NCBI GenBank assembly: GCA_025965155.1
Contig: JAOPXN010000096.1
Span: 19,138 to 83,137 of the forward strand
Direction: 5' to 3'
Length of the DNA: 64,000 nt
From: Propionibacteriaceae bacterium
Lineage (GTDB): Bacteria; Actinomycetota; Actinomycetes; Propionibacteriales; Propionibacteriaceae
In this document: positions 1 to 7,872 of the stretch, one piece after another
How positions within the stretch are numbered: position 1 is the first letter of the stretch
Layout: every line of letters starts with the position of its first letter
Notes under the pieces: model-generated
Told to the model about the DNA's origin: nothing
What the model saw: only the letters and a program-made list of their open reading frames with translations
Databases searched by the model: none
Position numbers and translations under genes: made by a program

Positions 1-108
1 GAGGCTGCCGTCGTCGAGCTCGGGGCGACGCGGCTGAGCGGTGGCGGTGACCGCTTCCGGGTGTTCGCCGACCCGGTCGGCCACCCGTTCTGCCTGGTCG
101 CCTTCTAG
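1..108 (+). CDS. VOC/glyoxalase family protein, 3' end only
   Basis: The window opens inside a reading frame that ends at TAG 106-108. The 35 visible residues end in FADPVGHPFCLV, the usual last strand of actinobacterial glyoxalase/bleomycin-resistance (VOC) proteins, where the metal or substrate site is completed near a DPxGHxF motif. The substrate cannot be told. The next gene, dtd, starts 58 bases downstream with its own promoter-like element, so the two are probably not an operon. Confidence 0.75.
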   Translation, partial: EAAVVELGATRLSGGGDRFRVFADPVGHPFCLVAF

Positions 109-154
109 CCCGGGCTCTGAGTACTCAGCGCGGCGGCCGGGCGGCCGATCCCGC

Positions 155-160
155 TAGGCT
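155..160 (+). promoter_or_regulatory. -10 box (TAGGCT) for leaderless dtd
   Basis: TAGGCT fits the actinobacterial TAnnnT -10 consensus and ends exactly 6 nt before the dtd ATG, so transcription would start at or next to the A of the start codon. No Shine-Dalgarno is present. No convincing -35 is seen. Confidence 0.5.
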
Positions 161-166
161 CCCGCC

Positions 167-598
167 ATGCGTCTGGTGCTGCAGCGAGCCCGTTCGGCTG
201 AGGTCCGGGTGGACGGCGAGGTGGTCGGGCAGCTGACCCGCCCGGGTCTGCTGGTGCTGGTGGGTGTCACCCATTCCGACACTGCTGCGGTGGCGGCGCG
301 ACTCGCGGAGAAGGCGTGGACCTTGCGCATCCTCGCCGATGAGCAGTCCTGCGCTCAGCAGAACGCACCCCTGCTGGTGGTCAGCCAGTTCACCCTCTAC
401 GCCGACACCCGCAAGGGGCGGCGTCCGTCCTGGAGTGCGGCAGCACCGCGACCGGTGAGCGAGCCGATGGTGCAGGCCTTCGTCGACGCACTCCGCGCTC
501 TCGGCGCCGAGGTGTCGACCGGTGTCTTCGGTGCAGACATGCAGGTCTCGCTGGTCAACGACGGGCCGGTGACGCTGGTACTGGACTCCGACTCCTAG
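167..598 (+). CDS. dtd: D-aminoacyl-tRNA deacylase
   Basis: Cytosolic homochirality proofreading enzyme that hydrolyses D-amino acids (and glycine) from mischarged tRNA. The 143-residue protein carries the family hallmarks [17 protein letters not shown] (about residues 73-89) and the C-terminal NDGPVT with the Gly-Pro motif that excludes L-amino acids. N-terminal [21 protein letters not shown] is also typical. The stretch that usually reads EEGKMNRSLLDVGG between the second helix and SQFTL is shortened and replaced by [11 protein letters not shown], which is unusual. The ATG is chosen because a TAGGCT box lies 6 nt upstream (leaderless). Confidence 0.93.
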   Translation: MRLVLQRARSAEVRVDGEVVGQLTRPGLLVLVGVTHSDTAAVAARLAEKAWTLRILADEQSCAQQNAPLLVVSQFTLYADTRKGRRPSWSAAAPRPVSEPMVQAFVDALRALGAEVSTGVFGADMQVSLVNDGPVTLVLDSDS

Positions 599-632
599 GC
601 CCGGTCAGGGCCCGGGCCGGAGGCCGTCTCGA

Positions 633-1268
633 TCAAGCACGCGGTCCCGCGAAGGCGACGCCGGAGATGAGCACAGCGTCCCGACTGCTCGCCTTCCTCC
701 CGGGCCTGGAAGAGGAGTCGATGGTCAAGTTGACCTGCGCCAGCCGGGTATCGGCCGCGGCGCCGGCCTGGCCGCCGGTCCGCTCGCGGAGCACCATGAC
801 GCCGACCACCATCGCGGCGATCAGAATGAGCACCAGTGCAATCAGGACCACCACTCCGGCCGGGTTGCGCCGTCTGCCGAGAGGCGGCCGAGCCGGGGCA
901 GCTGCGCCCGGTCCTGCTGCCGGGTCAAGGTCCGGCGCGGTGGACTTGATCGGGTGCTCGTCGAGCATCGGCGGCAGGGGCTGGGCACCGGCAGGCTGGG
1001 ATTCTCCGGCCTGGGAATCTTCAGTCTCCGGCGGGTCGGCCGGCTTCTCGCGGTACAGCCAGCCATACGTGTCCCCAACCCGGTCCTCATCGGCCGGCGG
1101 GCGGAGCGAGGGCTCCCAGTGCCTAGGTGTCGGTCGATCCGGCTGACCGGAGTTCCGGTACAGCGACTCGTATGGGTGTGGTCGGCCCGGGTCAGTGCTG
1201 AGCTCGTGGTCGAAGGGGCTCGACCGCGGGTGGCGGGGGTCGGAGTCGTCGGCAGGCGGCTGAGTCAT
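633..1268 (-). CDS. Proline-rich single-pass membrane protein of unknown function
   Basis: About 211 residues. The start at 1268 is preferred over an upstream one because GGAGGA precedes it at normal spacing. The N-terminal 125 residues are Pro/Asp/Arg-rich and look disordered (cytosolic). One transmembrane segment follows (GVVVLIALVLILIAAMVVGV), then roughly 45 extracytoplasmic residues ending LISGVAFAGPRA. No enzyme motif is visible. It is convergent with dtd and lies downstream of the sulfurtransferase pair, but with its own ribosome site. I do not recognise a function. Confidence 0.7.
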   Translation of the reverse strand: MTQPPADDSDPRHPRSSPFDHELSTDPGRPHPYESLYRNSGQPDRPTPRHWEPSLRPPADEDRVGDTYGWLYREKPADPPETEDSQAGESQPAGAQPLPPMLDEHPIKSTAPDLDPAAGPGAAAPARPPLGRRRNPAGVVVLIALVLILIAAMVVGVMVLRERTGGQAGAAADTRLAQVNLTIDSSSRPGRKASSRDAVLISGVAFAGPRA

Positions 1269-1368
1269 CGTCCTCCACTGTAACCCGCAAGGGACGTCCG
1301 GCACTTCTGCCGAACGTCCCTTGACACGTCACCGCGGCGCAGCGGCCGCTGTGTTACTCCTCGTGAGC

Positions 1369-1671
1369 TCAGGCCGCTTCGAGCTCGACGTCGATCTCGG
1401 CCACGTTGCCGCGGGTGGCGACGACGCGACGGTCTGTCTGGGCTCCCGGCGCGAGGGTCCGCAGGGTCCACGCGCCGTCCCCGGCGAAGAACCGGAAGTG
1501 ACCGGTCGCTGAGGTCGGGACCTCAGCGGTGAACTCGCCACCTGAGTCGAGCAGTCGGACGTAGGCACCCGCGACCGGTGTGCCGCCTCGCAGTACCCGA
1601 CCCTGGATCACTGCCTCCTTGGTGACATCGATGCCCGCCACGCTGAGACCGCCCTTAGTTGCTCCGCACAT
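1369..1671 (-). CDS. sseC: DUF1416 family protein (SseC-like)
   Basis: A 100-residue protein starting MCGATKGGLSVAG, matching the DUF1416 family that sits directly downstream of thiosulfate sulfurtransferase in actinobacteria (SseC in mycobacteria). It resembles a small beta-sandwich (GRVLRGGTPVAGAYVRLLD, like carboxypeptidase regulatory domains). The biochemical role is unknown; association with sulfur transfer rests on the conserved pairing. The ATG at 1671 follows AAGGAG. An upstream in-frame extension exists but overlaps sseA and is rejected. It lies 32 bases after the sseA stop, so they are almost certainly cotranscribed. Confidence 0.85.
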   Translation of the reverse strand: MCGATKGGLSVAGIDVTKEAVIQGRVLRGGTPVAGAYVRLLDSGGEFTAEVPTSATGHFRFFAGDGAWTLRTLAPGAQTDRRVVATRGNVAEIDVELEAA

Positions 1672-1703
1672 GGTGATTCTCCTTAGCTCAAGAGTCTGGA
1701 AGT

Positions 1704-2552
1704 TCAGAGGGTTCCGGGCTCGTCGCCCACAGCCACGGGAACGCCGACGAGGGAGCCGTACTCGGTCCACGAGCCGTCGTAGTTCTTGACATTCTTCTGG
1801 CCGAGCAACTCCTGCAGCACGAACCAGCTGTGTGCGCTGCGCTCACCGATCCGGCAGTACGCGATGATGTCGCCGTCCCAGTCCACGCCAGCCTCGCTGT
1901 AGATCTGCTTCAGCTCGTCGTCGGACTTGAAGGTGCCGTCGTCGTTGGCCGCCTTGCTCCACGGGACGTTCACCGCGGTGGGAATGTGACCGCCGCGCTG
2001 CGACTGCTCCTGCGGCAGGTGGGCCGGAGCAAGCAGCCGGCCGGCGAACTCGTCAGGGCTACGGACGTCCACCAGGCTCTTCTTGCCGATGGCCTCGACA
2101 ACCTCGTCCCGGAAAGCCCGGATCTGAAGGTTCTGCTCGGACGCGGTGTAGCTGGTGGCCGGGCGGGTCACCGTCTCGGCGCTCAGCTCGCGGGCCTCGA
2201 GCTCCCACTTCTTACGGCCGCCGTTGAGCAGCCGGACGTCGTTGTGACCGTAGAGCTTGAAGTACCAGTAGGCGTAGGCCGCGAACCAGTTGTTGTTTCC
2301 GCCGTACAGAACGACGGTGTCGTCGTTGCTGACACCCTTCTCAGACAGCAGCTTCTCGAACTGCTCCTTGTTGACGAAGTCGCGGCGGACCGGATCCTGC
2401 AGGTCGGTCCTCCAGTCCAGCTTGATGGCTCCGGCGATGTGGCCACCGTCGTAGGCAGTGGTGTCCTCATCGACCTCGATCAGAACGATGTTGTCGTCGG
2501 TTGCGTGCTCGGCCACCCAGTCGGCGTCGACGAGTACTTCTTGCCTGCTCAT
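1704..2552 (-). CDS. sseA: Thiosulfate sulfurtransferase, tandem rhodanese
   Basis: Two rhodanese domains in 282 residues; the first is catalytically inactive and the second carries the active Cys, about C233, in the loop CRIGERS. It transfers the sulfane sulfur of thiosulfate to cyanide or, in the cell, thiols. CRIGERSAHSWFVL is the signature of the actinobacterial CysA/SseA subgroup. AGGAG lies about 10 nt before the ATG. A 35-codon candidate leader peptide, a hairpin and a set of palindromes lie in the 400-base region upstream, suggesting attenuation or repression tied to sulfur supply. Operon with the downstream DUF1416 gene. Confidence 0.93.
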   Translation of the reverse strand: MSRQEVLVDADWVAEHATDDNIVLIEVDEDTTAYDGGHIAGAIKLDWRTDLQDPVRRDFVNKEQFEKLLSEKGVSNDDTVVLYGGNNNWFAAYAYWYFKLYGHNDVRLLNGGRKKWELEARELSAETVTRPATSYTASEQNLQIRAFRDEVVEAIGKKSLVDVRSPDEFAGRLLAPAHLPQEQSQRGGHIPTAVNVPWSKAANDDGTFKSDDELKQIYSEAGVDWDGDIIAYCRIGERSAHSWFVLQELLGQKNVKNYDGSWTEYGSLVGVPVAVGDEPGTL

Positions 2553-2608
2553 GATTTGTTGTCTCCTGATGGTGTGATGGGCTCTTGATGTGCGCGTGTT
2601 TTCGAGGG

Positions 2609-2627
2609 CCCTGCTCGACGAGCAGGG
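2609..2627 (-). promoter_or_regulatory. Hairpin between leader peptide and sseA
   Basis: Perfect 8-bp inverted repeat CCCTGCTC / GAGCAGGG with a 3-nt loop, 60 bases after the stop of the candidate leader peptide and 57 bases before sseA. No T-run follows, so it is not a classical terminator; a pausing or attenuation role is an inference. Confidence 0.45.
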
Positions 2628-2687
2628 AATGCAGCAGAGACGTCGCCAATGCCCGGGGGTGGGCAGGGATCGAACCGAACGACGCCT

Positions 2688-2795
2688 CTACAGCATTCGA
2701 GTCGGCAACAGGCGACACAGCGACGAGCGCATCCGGCCAAGGTCGACGGCCAGGCGGCGGGTGAGCGGCTTCGCCCACGAGTTCGTCGCGGTCAC
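2688..2795 (-). CDS. Candidate sulfur-gene leader peptide (35 aa) upstream of sseA
   Basis: GTG at 2795 to TAG at 2688-2690 encodes 35 residues whose core reads TRRLAVDLGRMRSSLCRL. This matches the actinobacterial leader peptides found before sulfur-metabolism genes, whose usual core is RRHVDLxRxxSxLCR; here His is replaced by Ala. The start GTG sits 6 nt after a TACGCT -10 box, so the peptide would be the first thing translated from a leaderless mRNA. A second member of the family occurs before cysteine dioxygenase at 18783. Function is not established; cysteine-responsive control is an inference from position and the conserved Cys. Confidence 0.6.
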   Translation of the reverse strand: MTATNSWAKPLTRRLAVDLGRMRSSLCRLLPTRML

Positions 2796-2801
2796 CCGCT
2801 C

Positions 2802-2831
2802 AGCGTACGGGTAGCCCTCCGCCCATCCCAA
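2802..2831 (-). promoter_or_regulatory. Promoter for leader peptide-sseA-sseC
   Basis: On the minus strand -35 TTGGGA (2826-2831) and -10 TACGCT (2802-2807) are 18 nt apart, and the -10 ends 6 nt before the leader-peptide GTG. The -35 is a weak match to TTGACA (4 of 6). Confidence 0.5.
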
Positions 2832-2834
2832 GCG

Positions 2835-2875
2835 GCTATCTCAAATAGCGATATCGCGTCTCATTATCCAAGATA
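2835..2875. promoter_or_regulatory. Cluster of palindromes upstream of the sseA promoter
   Basis: An AT-rich island holds three overlapping or adjacent inverted repeats: GCTAT-n5-ATAGC (2835-2849), GCGATATCGC (2848-2857) and TATC-n3-GATA (2865-2875). They lie just upstream of the -35 and may bind an activator or repressor. The protein is unknown. The rest of the gap up to 2953 shows nothing else I can name. Confidence 0.4.
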
Positions 2876-2953
2876 CGCGCGTGAGTTAGAGCACCTAGAT
2901 ACGGCAGGAACTGCGTGAATGCGGCGTTTTGCGGCGAAAAACAGCCGAATCCC

Positions 2954-3211
2954 TCAGGAGCCGCCGGCGAACGGGGGCAGAATCTCGACCTTCACGGCCC
3001 CCTGGACGACTCGGTCGAGCTGAGCCTGATGTACCGCCACACCGTCGATCAGCACTGAGCTGATGCTCAGAACCCGGTCAAACTTGGGATCTGCACGGTT
3101 TGCCCTCGCTAGGGCAAGCGCCTCCTTCACCGACTGGGCCTCGATCTCCTCCCCTTCAACGCCGGCCGCGGCCTTGGCCCCCGCCCAGTAATGAATCGAA
3201 ATGGTCGCCAT
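2954..3211 (-). CDS. MoaD/ThiS family sulfur carrier protein
   Basis: A ubiquitin-like beta-grasp protein of about 85 residues beginning MATISIHYWAGAKAAAG and ending LPPFAGGS. Such proteins are adenylated and thiocarboxylated on a terminal Gly-Gly and hand sulfur to molybdopterin, thiazole or cysteine synthesis. Here one Ser follows the diglycine, so trimming would be needed before activation. A start six codons upstream (3229) is possible; neither has a good ribosome site. It lies next to sulfurtransferase genes and is divergent from glnR. In mycobacteria a ThiS-like protein (ThiX) and glnR occupy a comparable position. Which pathway it serves cannot be decided here. Confidence 0.8.
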   Translation of the reverse strand: MATISIHYWAGAKAAAGVEGEEIEAQSVKEALALARANRADPKFDRVLSISSVLIDGVAVHQAQLDRVVQGAVKVEILPPFAGGS

Positions 3212-3233
3212 TGCAGTAGTCTCATGCATGCAG

Positions 3234-3264
3234 AGAGGCCCCGGCTAGCAAGCCACGGGCCTCT
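3234..3264. promoter_or_regulatory. Nested hairpin in the moaD-glnR divergent region
   Basis: AGAGGCCC (3234-3241) pairs with GGGCCTCT (3257-3264), and the loop contains a second pairing, GGCT / AGCC. The structure could fold in either transcript. Role unknown. Confidence 0.4.
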
Positions 3265-3320
3265 ACGTCTTTACACCGACGTGATCTGCTGTTCATCTCA
3301 TCGATGCCAAGGAGACAGTA

Positions 3321-4010
3321 ATGGCCACCTTGTTGCTGTTGACCAATGACATGCACACGTCCGCGGAGATCCTCCCGGCGCTGGAGCTGCTCCCCCATCA
3401 GATCAAGGTTGCCCACGCCGAGGCCACCGCGCTCTTGGATGCGCCCGCCGCCGACGTGATTCTGCTTGACGCCCGTCGTGACCTGGTCGGCGCCCGCTCC
3501 CTGTGCCGGCTGATCGAGACCACCGGCAAGGAGGCGCCGCTGCTGGTCATCGTCAGTGAGGGCGGCCTGGCCGCCCTGTCCTCCGACTGGGGGTTCGACG
3601 ACCTGCTGCTCTCCACTGCCGGTCCGGCCGAGGTCGACGTACGGCTGCGGCTGGCCATGGCCCCGGTGGCCGCCTCGGGTGTGGACCCGCTGATCCAGAC
3701 CGGAAATATCGTCATCGATGAGGCCGGCTACTCGGCCAAGCTCAACGGTGAGCAGCTCGACCTGACCTACACCGAGTTCGAGCTGCTGAAGTACCTGGCT
3801 CAGCACCCGGGCCGGGTCTTCAGCCGCCAGCAGCTGCTCAGCGATGTCTGGGGCTACGACTACTACGGCGGCACCCGCACCGTCGACGTGCACGTTCGGC
3901 GCCTGCGCGCCAAGCTCGGGCCGGAGTACGAATCGGTGATCGGTACGGTCCGCAACGTCGGCTACCGCTTCGTCGCCCCCTCCGAGGAGGGGTCCCGGGT
4001 CACCTCCTGA
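3321..4010 (+). CDS. glnR: GlnR-type OmpR/PhoB family response regulator
   Basis: 229 residues: an atypical receiver domain (1-about 115) with one conserved Asp (about D50 in VILLDARRD) but without the usual acidic pair and Lys of phosphorylated receivers, then a winged-helix DNA-binding domain (about 125-220, [31 protein letters not shown] split across the recognition helix and wing). In actinobacteria this architecture, placed directly upstream of mshD, is GlnR, the orphan global regulator of nitrogen (and often phosphate and carbon) genes. AAGGAG lies 7 nt before the ATG. Assignment rests on domain form plus synteny. Confidence 0.8.
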   Translation: MATLLLLTNDMHTSAEILPALELLPHQIKVAHAEATALLDAPAADVILLDARRDLVGARSLCRLIETTGKEAPLLVIVSEGGLAALSSDWGFDDLLLSTAGPAEVDVRLRLAMAPVAASGVDPLIQTGNIVIDEAGYSAKLNGEQLDLTYTEFELLKYLAQHPGRVFSRQQLLSDVWGYDYYGGTRTVDVHVRRLRAKLGPEYESVIGTVRNVGYRFVAPSEEGSRVTS

Positions 4011-4027
4011 CTCCCGATTCTGCTAGC

Positions 4028-4050
4028 AGCCGAGGCCGATCAGCTCGGCT
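4028..4050. terminator. Hairpin between convergent glnR and membrane protein gene
   Basis: AGCCGAG / CTCGGCT, 7-bp stem with 9-nt loop, immediately after glnR and touching the stop codon of the opposing gene. No T-run; bidirectional termination is likely. Confidence 0.45.
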
Positions 4051-4621
4051 AGGAGCCGAGGCGAGCCCGCCGCTCCCGCTCGGCCAGCCGTCGCATGTGC
4101 GCCGGCAGCGTCCCGGGCGGGCCGCTCTCTCGCAGGTACTGCACCGCGGCGGTCACCTGCGCGGCCAGCATCAAGACCAGGGAGAGGGTCAGCATCACCG
4201 CGGAGATCGCAGCCCAGCCGGCAAGGACGACCGCTGAAATGGTCGACCACAGCGAGAGCAGAACCACCAGGTACGAGACCAGGTGCAGGATCCACGACAC
4301 CCGCATCAGTGGCTCCAGCCGGGCGTCCGCCTGACCGGACCACACCTTCATCGCGCGCAGCCAGCAGATGTGCTGGAAGCTGCAGATCAGCAGCAGGACC
4401 GCGCTGCAGGCCAGCGTCGTCAGCGCCCAGCCCACACCGCCGACGGTCGGATAGTTCGGATACCGCACGACGCCGACCACCGCAGCCACCAGTGCCAGCA
4501 GCGCCACCAGGTTGCCGAGCTGAGTCAGCCGCAGCTGCGGTTTCATCCGAGCCACCAGGGCGGGTTGGGCGCGGACACCGTACTCGCCGATCTGGTCGGG
4601 CTGGTACTGCTCGTCTCGCAT
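4049..4621 (-). CDS. Four-helix integral membrane protein, function unknown
   Basis: 190 residues from the ATG at 4621, chosen because GGAGGA precedes it. After a 45-residue cytosolic N-terminus (MRDEQYQPDQIGEYGVRAQP) come four hydrophobic helices: LGNLVALLALVAAVVGVV, the LACSAVLLLICSF region, LHLVSYLVVLLSLW and VMLTLSLVLMLAAQV, then a basic tail ending RRLAERERRARLGS. No catalytic motif is seen. It is convergent with glnR and divergent from mshD. I do not recognise the family. Confidence 0.75.
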   Translation of the reverse strand: MRDEQYQPDQIGEYGVRAQPALVARMKPQLRLTQLGNLVALLALVAAVVGVVRYPNYPTVGGVGWALTTLACSAVLLLICSFQHICWLRAMKVWSGQADARLEPLMRVSWILHLVSYLVVLLSLWSTISAVVLAGWAAISAVMLTLSLVLMLAAQVTAAVQYLRESGPPGTLPAHMRRLAERERRARLGS

Positions 4622-4710
4622 GCAAGTCCTCCGGTTAGTGGGCGGGCACACGCGCACTCGGATCCGCAGCCGGTGCAGTCACTACCCTCTTCGGACCCAG
4701 CATAGGCCGG

Positions 4711-4716
4711 TACGGT
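4711..4716 (+). promoter_or_regulatory. -10 box (TACGGT) for leaderless mshD
   Basis: TACGGT ends 7 nt before the mshD ATG at 4724 and no Shine-Dalgarno is present, so the transcript is probably leaderless. Confidence 0.5.
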
Positions 4717-4723
4717 GTTGGCC

Positions 4724-5635
4724 ATGACCGAGCGCCTGAGGATAGATCGGACCACCACCGTCGACGCCGGCCAGGTCGACGAGGTGGCCGCGCTGGTCCA
4801 GGCGGCGGCGGCCACGGACGGCTTCGAAGGCCTGAACGAGGCCGCGCTGCTGGCGCTGCGCTACAACGATCCCGGCAGCACCCATCTGCTGGCGCGCGTC
4901 GGCGAGACGCTGGTCGGCTACGCACAGCTGCTGGAGCTGGGTGGGTCCACCAGCGGGGTACTGGTGGTCGCCCCGTCGGCCCGGCGGCGCGGACTCGGCA
5001 GCGAGCTGCTGACCCAGCTGATCGACAACGCCGGGTCGCCGCTGCACATCTGGGGTATGCACGACACCGAGGCCGCGCACCGGCTGGCCCGTCGGCACCA
5101 GCTGGTCCGCGCCAGGGAGCTGTTGATCATGACCAGGTCGCTCGATGCGCCGGTGCCGGAGACAGGACCCCCTGCCGGCACATGGATCCGTACCTTCGAG
5201 GTCGGCCGGGACGAGGAGGCCTGGCTGAGGGTCAACGCGCGCGCCTTCGCCCACCACCCCGAGCAGGGGTCGCTCACCCGGGTGGACCTGGACGAACGGA
5301 TGGCCGAACCCTGGTTTGACCCGTCCGGCTTCTTCGTCGCCGAGCGCGACGGCCGCATGGTCGGGTTCCACTGGACCAAGCAGCACGAAGATCATCGGGG
5401 CGAGGTATACGTGCTGGGCGTTGACCCGGAGGCCGGCGGCGGTGGCCTCGGCACCGCCCTGCTGCACAGCGGGCTGCGGCACCTGGCCGCCACCGGCAAC
5501 ACCGAAGTCCTGCTCTACGTCGAGGCCGACCATGAGCGCGCAGTCAAGCTGTACGCAACCAATGGCTTCTCCGAGTCCAGTCGTGATGTCATGTACTCCC
5601 AGCCCGTGCGGGCCGCGCAGGTCGGGCGCGACTAG
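4724..5635 (+). CDS. mshD: Mycothiol synthase (acetyltransferase)
   Basis: Last enzyme of mycothiol synthesis: acetylates Cys-GlcN-Ins with acetyl-CoA. The 303-residue protein has two GNAT domains. The N-terminal one has the acetyl-CoA loop [11 protein letters not shown] (about residues 88-98); the C-terminal catalytic one has [20 protein letters not shown]. Family motifs [23 protein letters not shown] and GFHWTKQH are all present. Start at 4724 (ATG ACC GAG) fits the -10 box; three further codons upstream are open from a GTG. Flanked by glnR and ppk as in many actinobacteria. Together with mtr at 16.6 kb it shows the organism makes mycothiol. Confidence 0.95.
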   Translation: MTERLRIDRTTTVDAGQVDEVAALVQAAAATDGFEGLNEAALLALRYNDPGSTHLLARVGETLVGYAQLLELGGSTSGVLVVAPSARRRGLGSELLTQLIDNAGSPLHIWGMHDTEAAHRLARRHQLVRARELLIMTRSLDAPVPETGPPAGTWIRTFEVGRDEEAWLRVNARAFAHHPEQGSLTRVDLDERMAEPWFDPSGFFVAERDGRMVGFHWTKQHEDHRGEVYVLGVDPEAGGGGLGTALLHSGLRHLAATGNTEVLLYVEADHERAVKLYATNGFSESSRDVMYSQPVRAAQVGRD

Positions 5636-5666
5636 GATTCAAGCCCACGGAGACGCAGGAGAACTG

Positions 5667-7808
5667 ATGGACGCAGGCGACTACCACTCGACTCTGACAG
5701 AGCCGCGCACCGAGGCGCCAAGCACCTCCATCGTGCCCGCCGAGCTTCCTCCGGACCGGTTCTTGGACCGGGAGCTGTCCTGGCTGGCCTTCAACAACCG
5801 GGTACTCGACCTGGCCAAGGACCAGCTCCGGGTGCCGCTGCTGGAGCGCGCCAAGTTCCTTGCCATCTTCGCCAGCAACCTGGATGAGTTCTTCATGGTC
5901 CGCGTTGCCGGCCTCAAGCGCCGGATCGCCGCCGGCGTCGCCGTCCCCAGTGTCAGCGGAATGATGCCGCGTGAGGTGCACGCCGCCATCCTGCAGCGGA
6001 CCCGGGAGCTGGTGGCTGAACAGGCCCGCGTGTTCACCGACGAAATCCGGCCGCAGCTCGCCGCCGAGGGGATCGAGATCCTGAGCTGGCACGAGCTGAC
6101 CACCGCCGAGAAGGACCGGATGCGGGAGCTGTTCGCGGAGCGGATCTTCCCGGTGCTGACCCCGCTTGCGGTCGACCCATCCCATCCTTTCCCCTACATC
6201 TCCGGGCTGTCGATCAACCTCGCCGTGCTGGTGAAGAACCCCGAGACCGGAGTACGGCAGTTCGCCCGGGTCAAGGTGCCGGCCGTGCTGCCCCGCTTCC
6301 TGTCCCTGTCCGAGGGCCGGTTCGTGGCCCTGGAGGACGTCATCGCGCGCCACCTGGACCAGCTGTTCGGTGGCATGCAGGTGGTCGGCCACCACACCTT
6401 CCGGGTCACCCGGAACGAGGACGTCGAGGTGGAGGAGGACGACGCAGAGAACCTGCTGCTGGCCCTGGAGAAGGAGCTGCTGCGACGCAAGGTCGGCAGG
6501 CCACCGGTCCGGCTCGAGGTCGAGGACGACATCGACCCCAAGATGTTGGAGCTGCTGATCAGCGAGCTCGACATCACCCCCAAGGAGGTCTTCTTGGTGC
6601 CGGGGCCGCTCGACCTGCGCGGCCTGTTCTCACTGACCAACATCGACCGGGCCGAGCTCAAGTACCCGGTCTTCCTGCCCTCCACCCACCCGCACCTGGC
6701 GGAGGTGGAGACCGCCAAGCCGGCCGACATGTTCGCCGCCCTGAAGAACCGCGACGTGCTGCTGCACCATCCGTACGACTCGTTCGCCACGAGCGTCCAG
6801 CGGTTCATCGAGCAGGCCGCCGACGACCCGCAGGTGTTGGCGATCAAGCAGACGCTGTACCGGACCTCGGGCGACTCGCCGATCGTCGATGCCCTGATCG
6901 AGGCGGCCGAGGCCGGCAAACAGGTGCTGGCCCTGGTCGAGATCAAGGCCCGCTTCGACGAACAGGCCAACATCGCCTGGGCCCGCCGGCTCGAGCAGCA
7001 CGGCTGTCACGTGGTCTACGGGGTGGTCGGGCTGAAGACCCACTGCAAGCTGTCGATGGTGGTCCGGGACGAGCCCGACGGCCTGCGCCGCTACGCCCAC
7101 GTGGGTACCGGCAACTACAACCCGAAGACGGCGCGGCTGTACGAGGACATCGGGCTGCTGACGGCCAACCCGATCATCACCGAAGACATCGGCCGGCTGT
7201 TCAACCATCTGTCCGGCATGTCGCAGGAGACCTCGTACCGCCGGCTGCTGGTCGCCCCGCACGGCATCCGGATCGGTCTGATCGACCGGATCAACAACGA
7301 GATCGCCAACTTCGAGGACGGCAAGCCGGCCGGTATCAAGATCAAGGTCAACTCGTTGGTGGACGAGGCTGTCACCGACGCCCTGTACCGCGCTTCGATT
7401 GCGGGGGTGCCGGTCGACCTGTGGGTCCGCGGTATCTGCACCATCCGACCCGGCGTGCCAGGGTTGAGCGAAAACATCCGGGTGCGCAGCATCCTTGGGC
7501 GGTTCCTGGAGCACAGCCGGCTCTTCTGGTTCGCCAACGACGGCCAGCCGTCGGTCGGTATCGGCTCCGCGGACCTGATGCACCGCAACCTGGACCGGCG
7601 GGTCGAGGTGCTGGCCTCGATCACCAACCCGACCCACATCGCCGAGATCAGCGATCTCTTCGTGATCGCGTTCGATCCGGGCACCGCCGCCTGGCACCTG
7701 GACTCCGACGGTCATTGGACCCAGGTCACCACCGACGACCAGGGCAAGCCGTTGCTCGACATGCAGGAGTACCTGATCAACTCCAAGAGCCGGCGCCGGG
7801 CGAAATGA
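5667..7808 (+). CDS. ppk: Polyphosphate kinase 1
   Basis: Reversibly polymerises the gamma-phosphate of ATP into polyphosphate. 713 residues, normal length. The N-terminal domain begins [17 protein letters not shown], followed by the head domain and the two phospholipase-D-like catalytic domains. The autophosphorylated His is about H478 in [11 protein letters not shown], and the second conserved His is about H616 in [15 protein letters not shown] lies 6 nt before the ATG at 5667; a longer frame upstream overlaps mshD and is not credible. It heads a phosphate block: mutT1 follows almost without gap, then the pst transporter. Confidence 0.97.
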   Translation: MDAGDYHSTLTEPRTEAPSTSIVPAELPPDRFLDRELSWLAFNNRVLDLAKDQLRVPLLERAKFLAIFASNLDEFFMVRVAGLKRRIAAGVAVPSVSGMMPREVHAAILQRTRELVAEQARVFTDEIRPQLAAEGIEILSWHELTTAEKDRMRELFAERIFPVLTPLAVDPSHPFPYISGLSINLAVLVKNPETGVRQFARVKVPAVLPRFLSLSEGRFVALEDVIARHLDQLFGGMQVVGHHTFRVTRNEDVEVEEDDAENLLLALEKELLRRKVGRPPVRLEVEDDIDPKMLELLISELDITPKEVFLVPGPLDLRGLFSLTNIDRAELKYPVFLPSTHPHLAEVETAKPADMFAALKNRDVLLHHPYDSFATSVQRFIEQAADDPQVLAIKQTLYRTSGDSPIVDALIEAAEAGKQVLALVEIKARFDEQANIAWARRLEQHGCHVVYGVVGLKTHCKLSMVVRDEPDGLRRYAHVGTGNYNPKTARLYEDIGLLTANPIITEDIGRLFNHLSGMSQETSYRRLLVAPHGIRIGLIDRINNEIANFEDGKPAGIKIKVNSLVDEAVTDALYRASIAGVPVDLWVRGICTIRPGVPGLSENIRVRSILGRFLEHSRLFWFANDGQPSVGIGSADLMHRNLDRRVEVLASITNPTHIAEISDLFVIAFDPGTAAWHLDSDGHWTQVTTDDQGKPLLDMQEYLINSKSRRRAK

Positions 7809-7872
7809 GCCGGTACGGGCCGCCCGACCTGGGCGGGCCAGACGGATGGCGCGGTCGGCAGCGGGCCGAAGC

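Noticed and set aside
2549..2740. Cys-rich 63-codon frame ending in an ATGA overlap with sseA (CARRCVACCRLECC), reminiscent of poly-Cys attenuators
   Set aside because: It starts at TTG without a ribosome site, has atypical codon use, and is the shifted frame of the better supported leader peptide at 2688-2795. Kept only as an alternative.
2655..2740. tRNA-like T-loop sequence (GGTTCGATCCC on the minus strand)
   Set aside because: The flanking bases do not form a T stem, and no anticodon arm or acceptor stem could be drawn.
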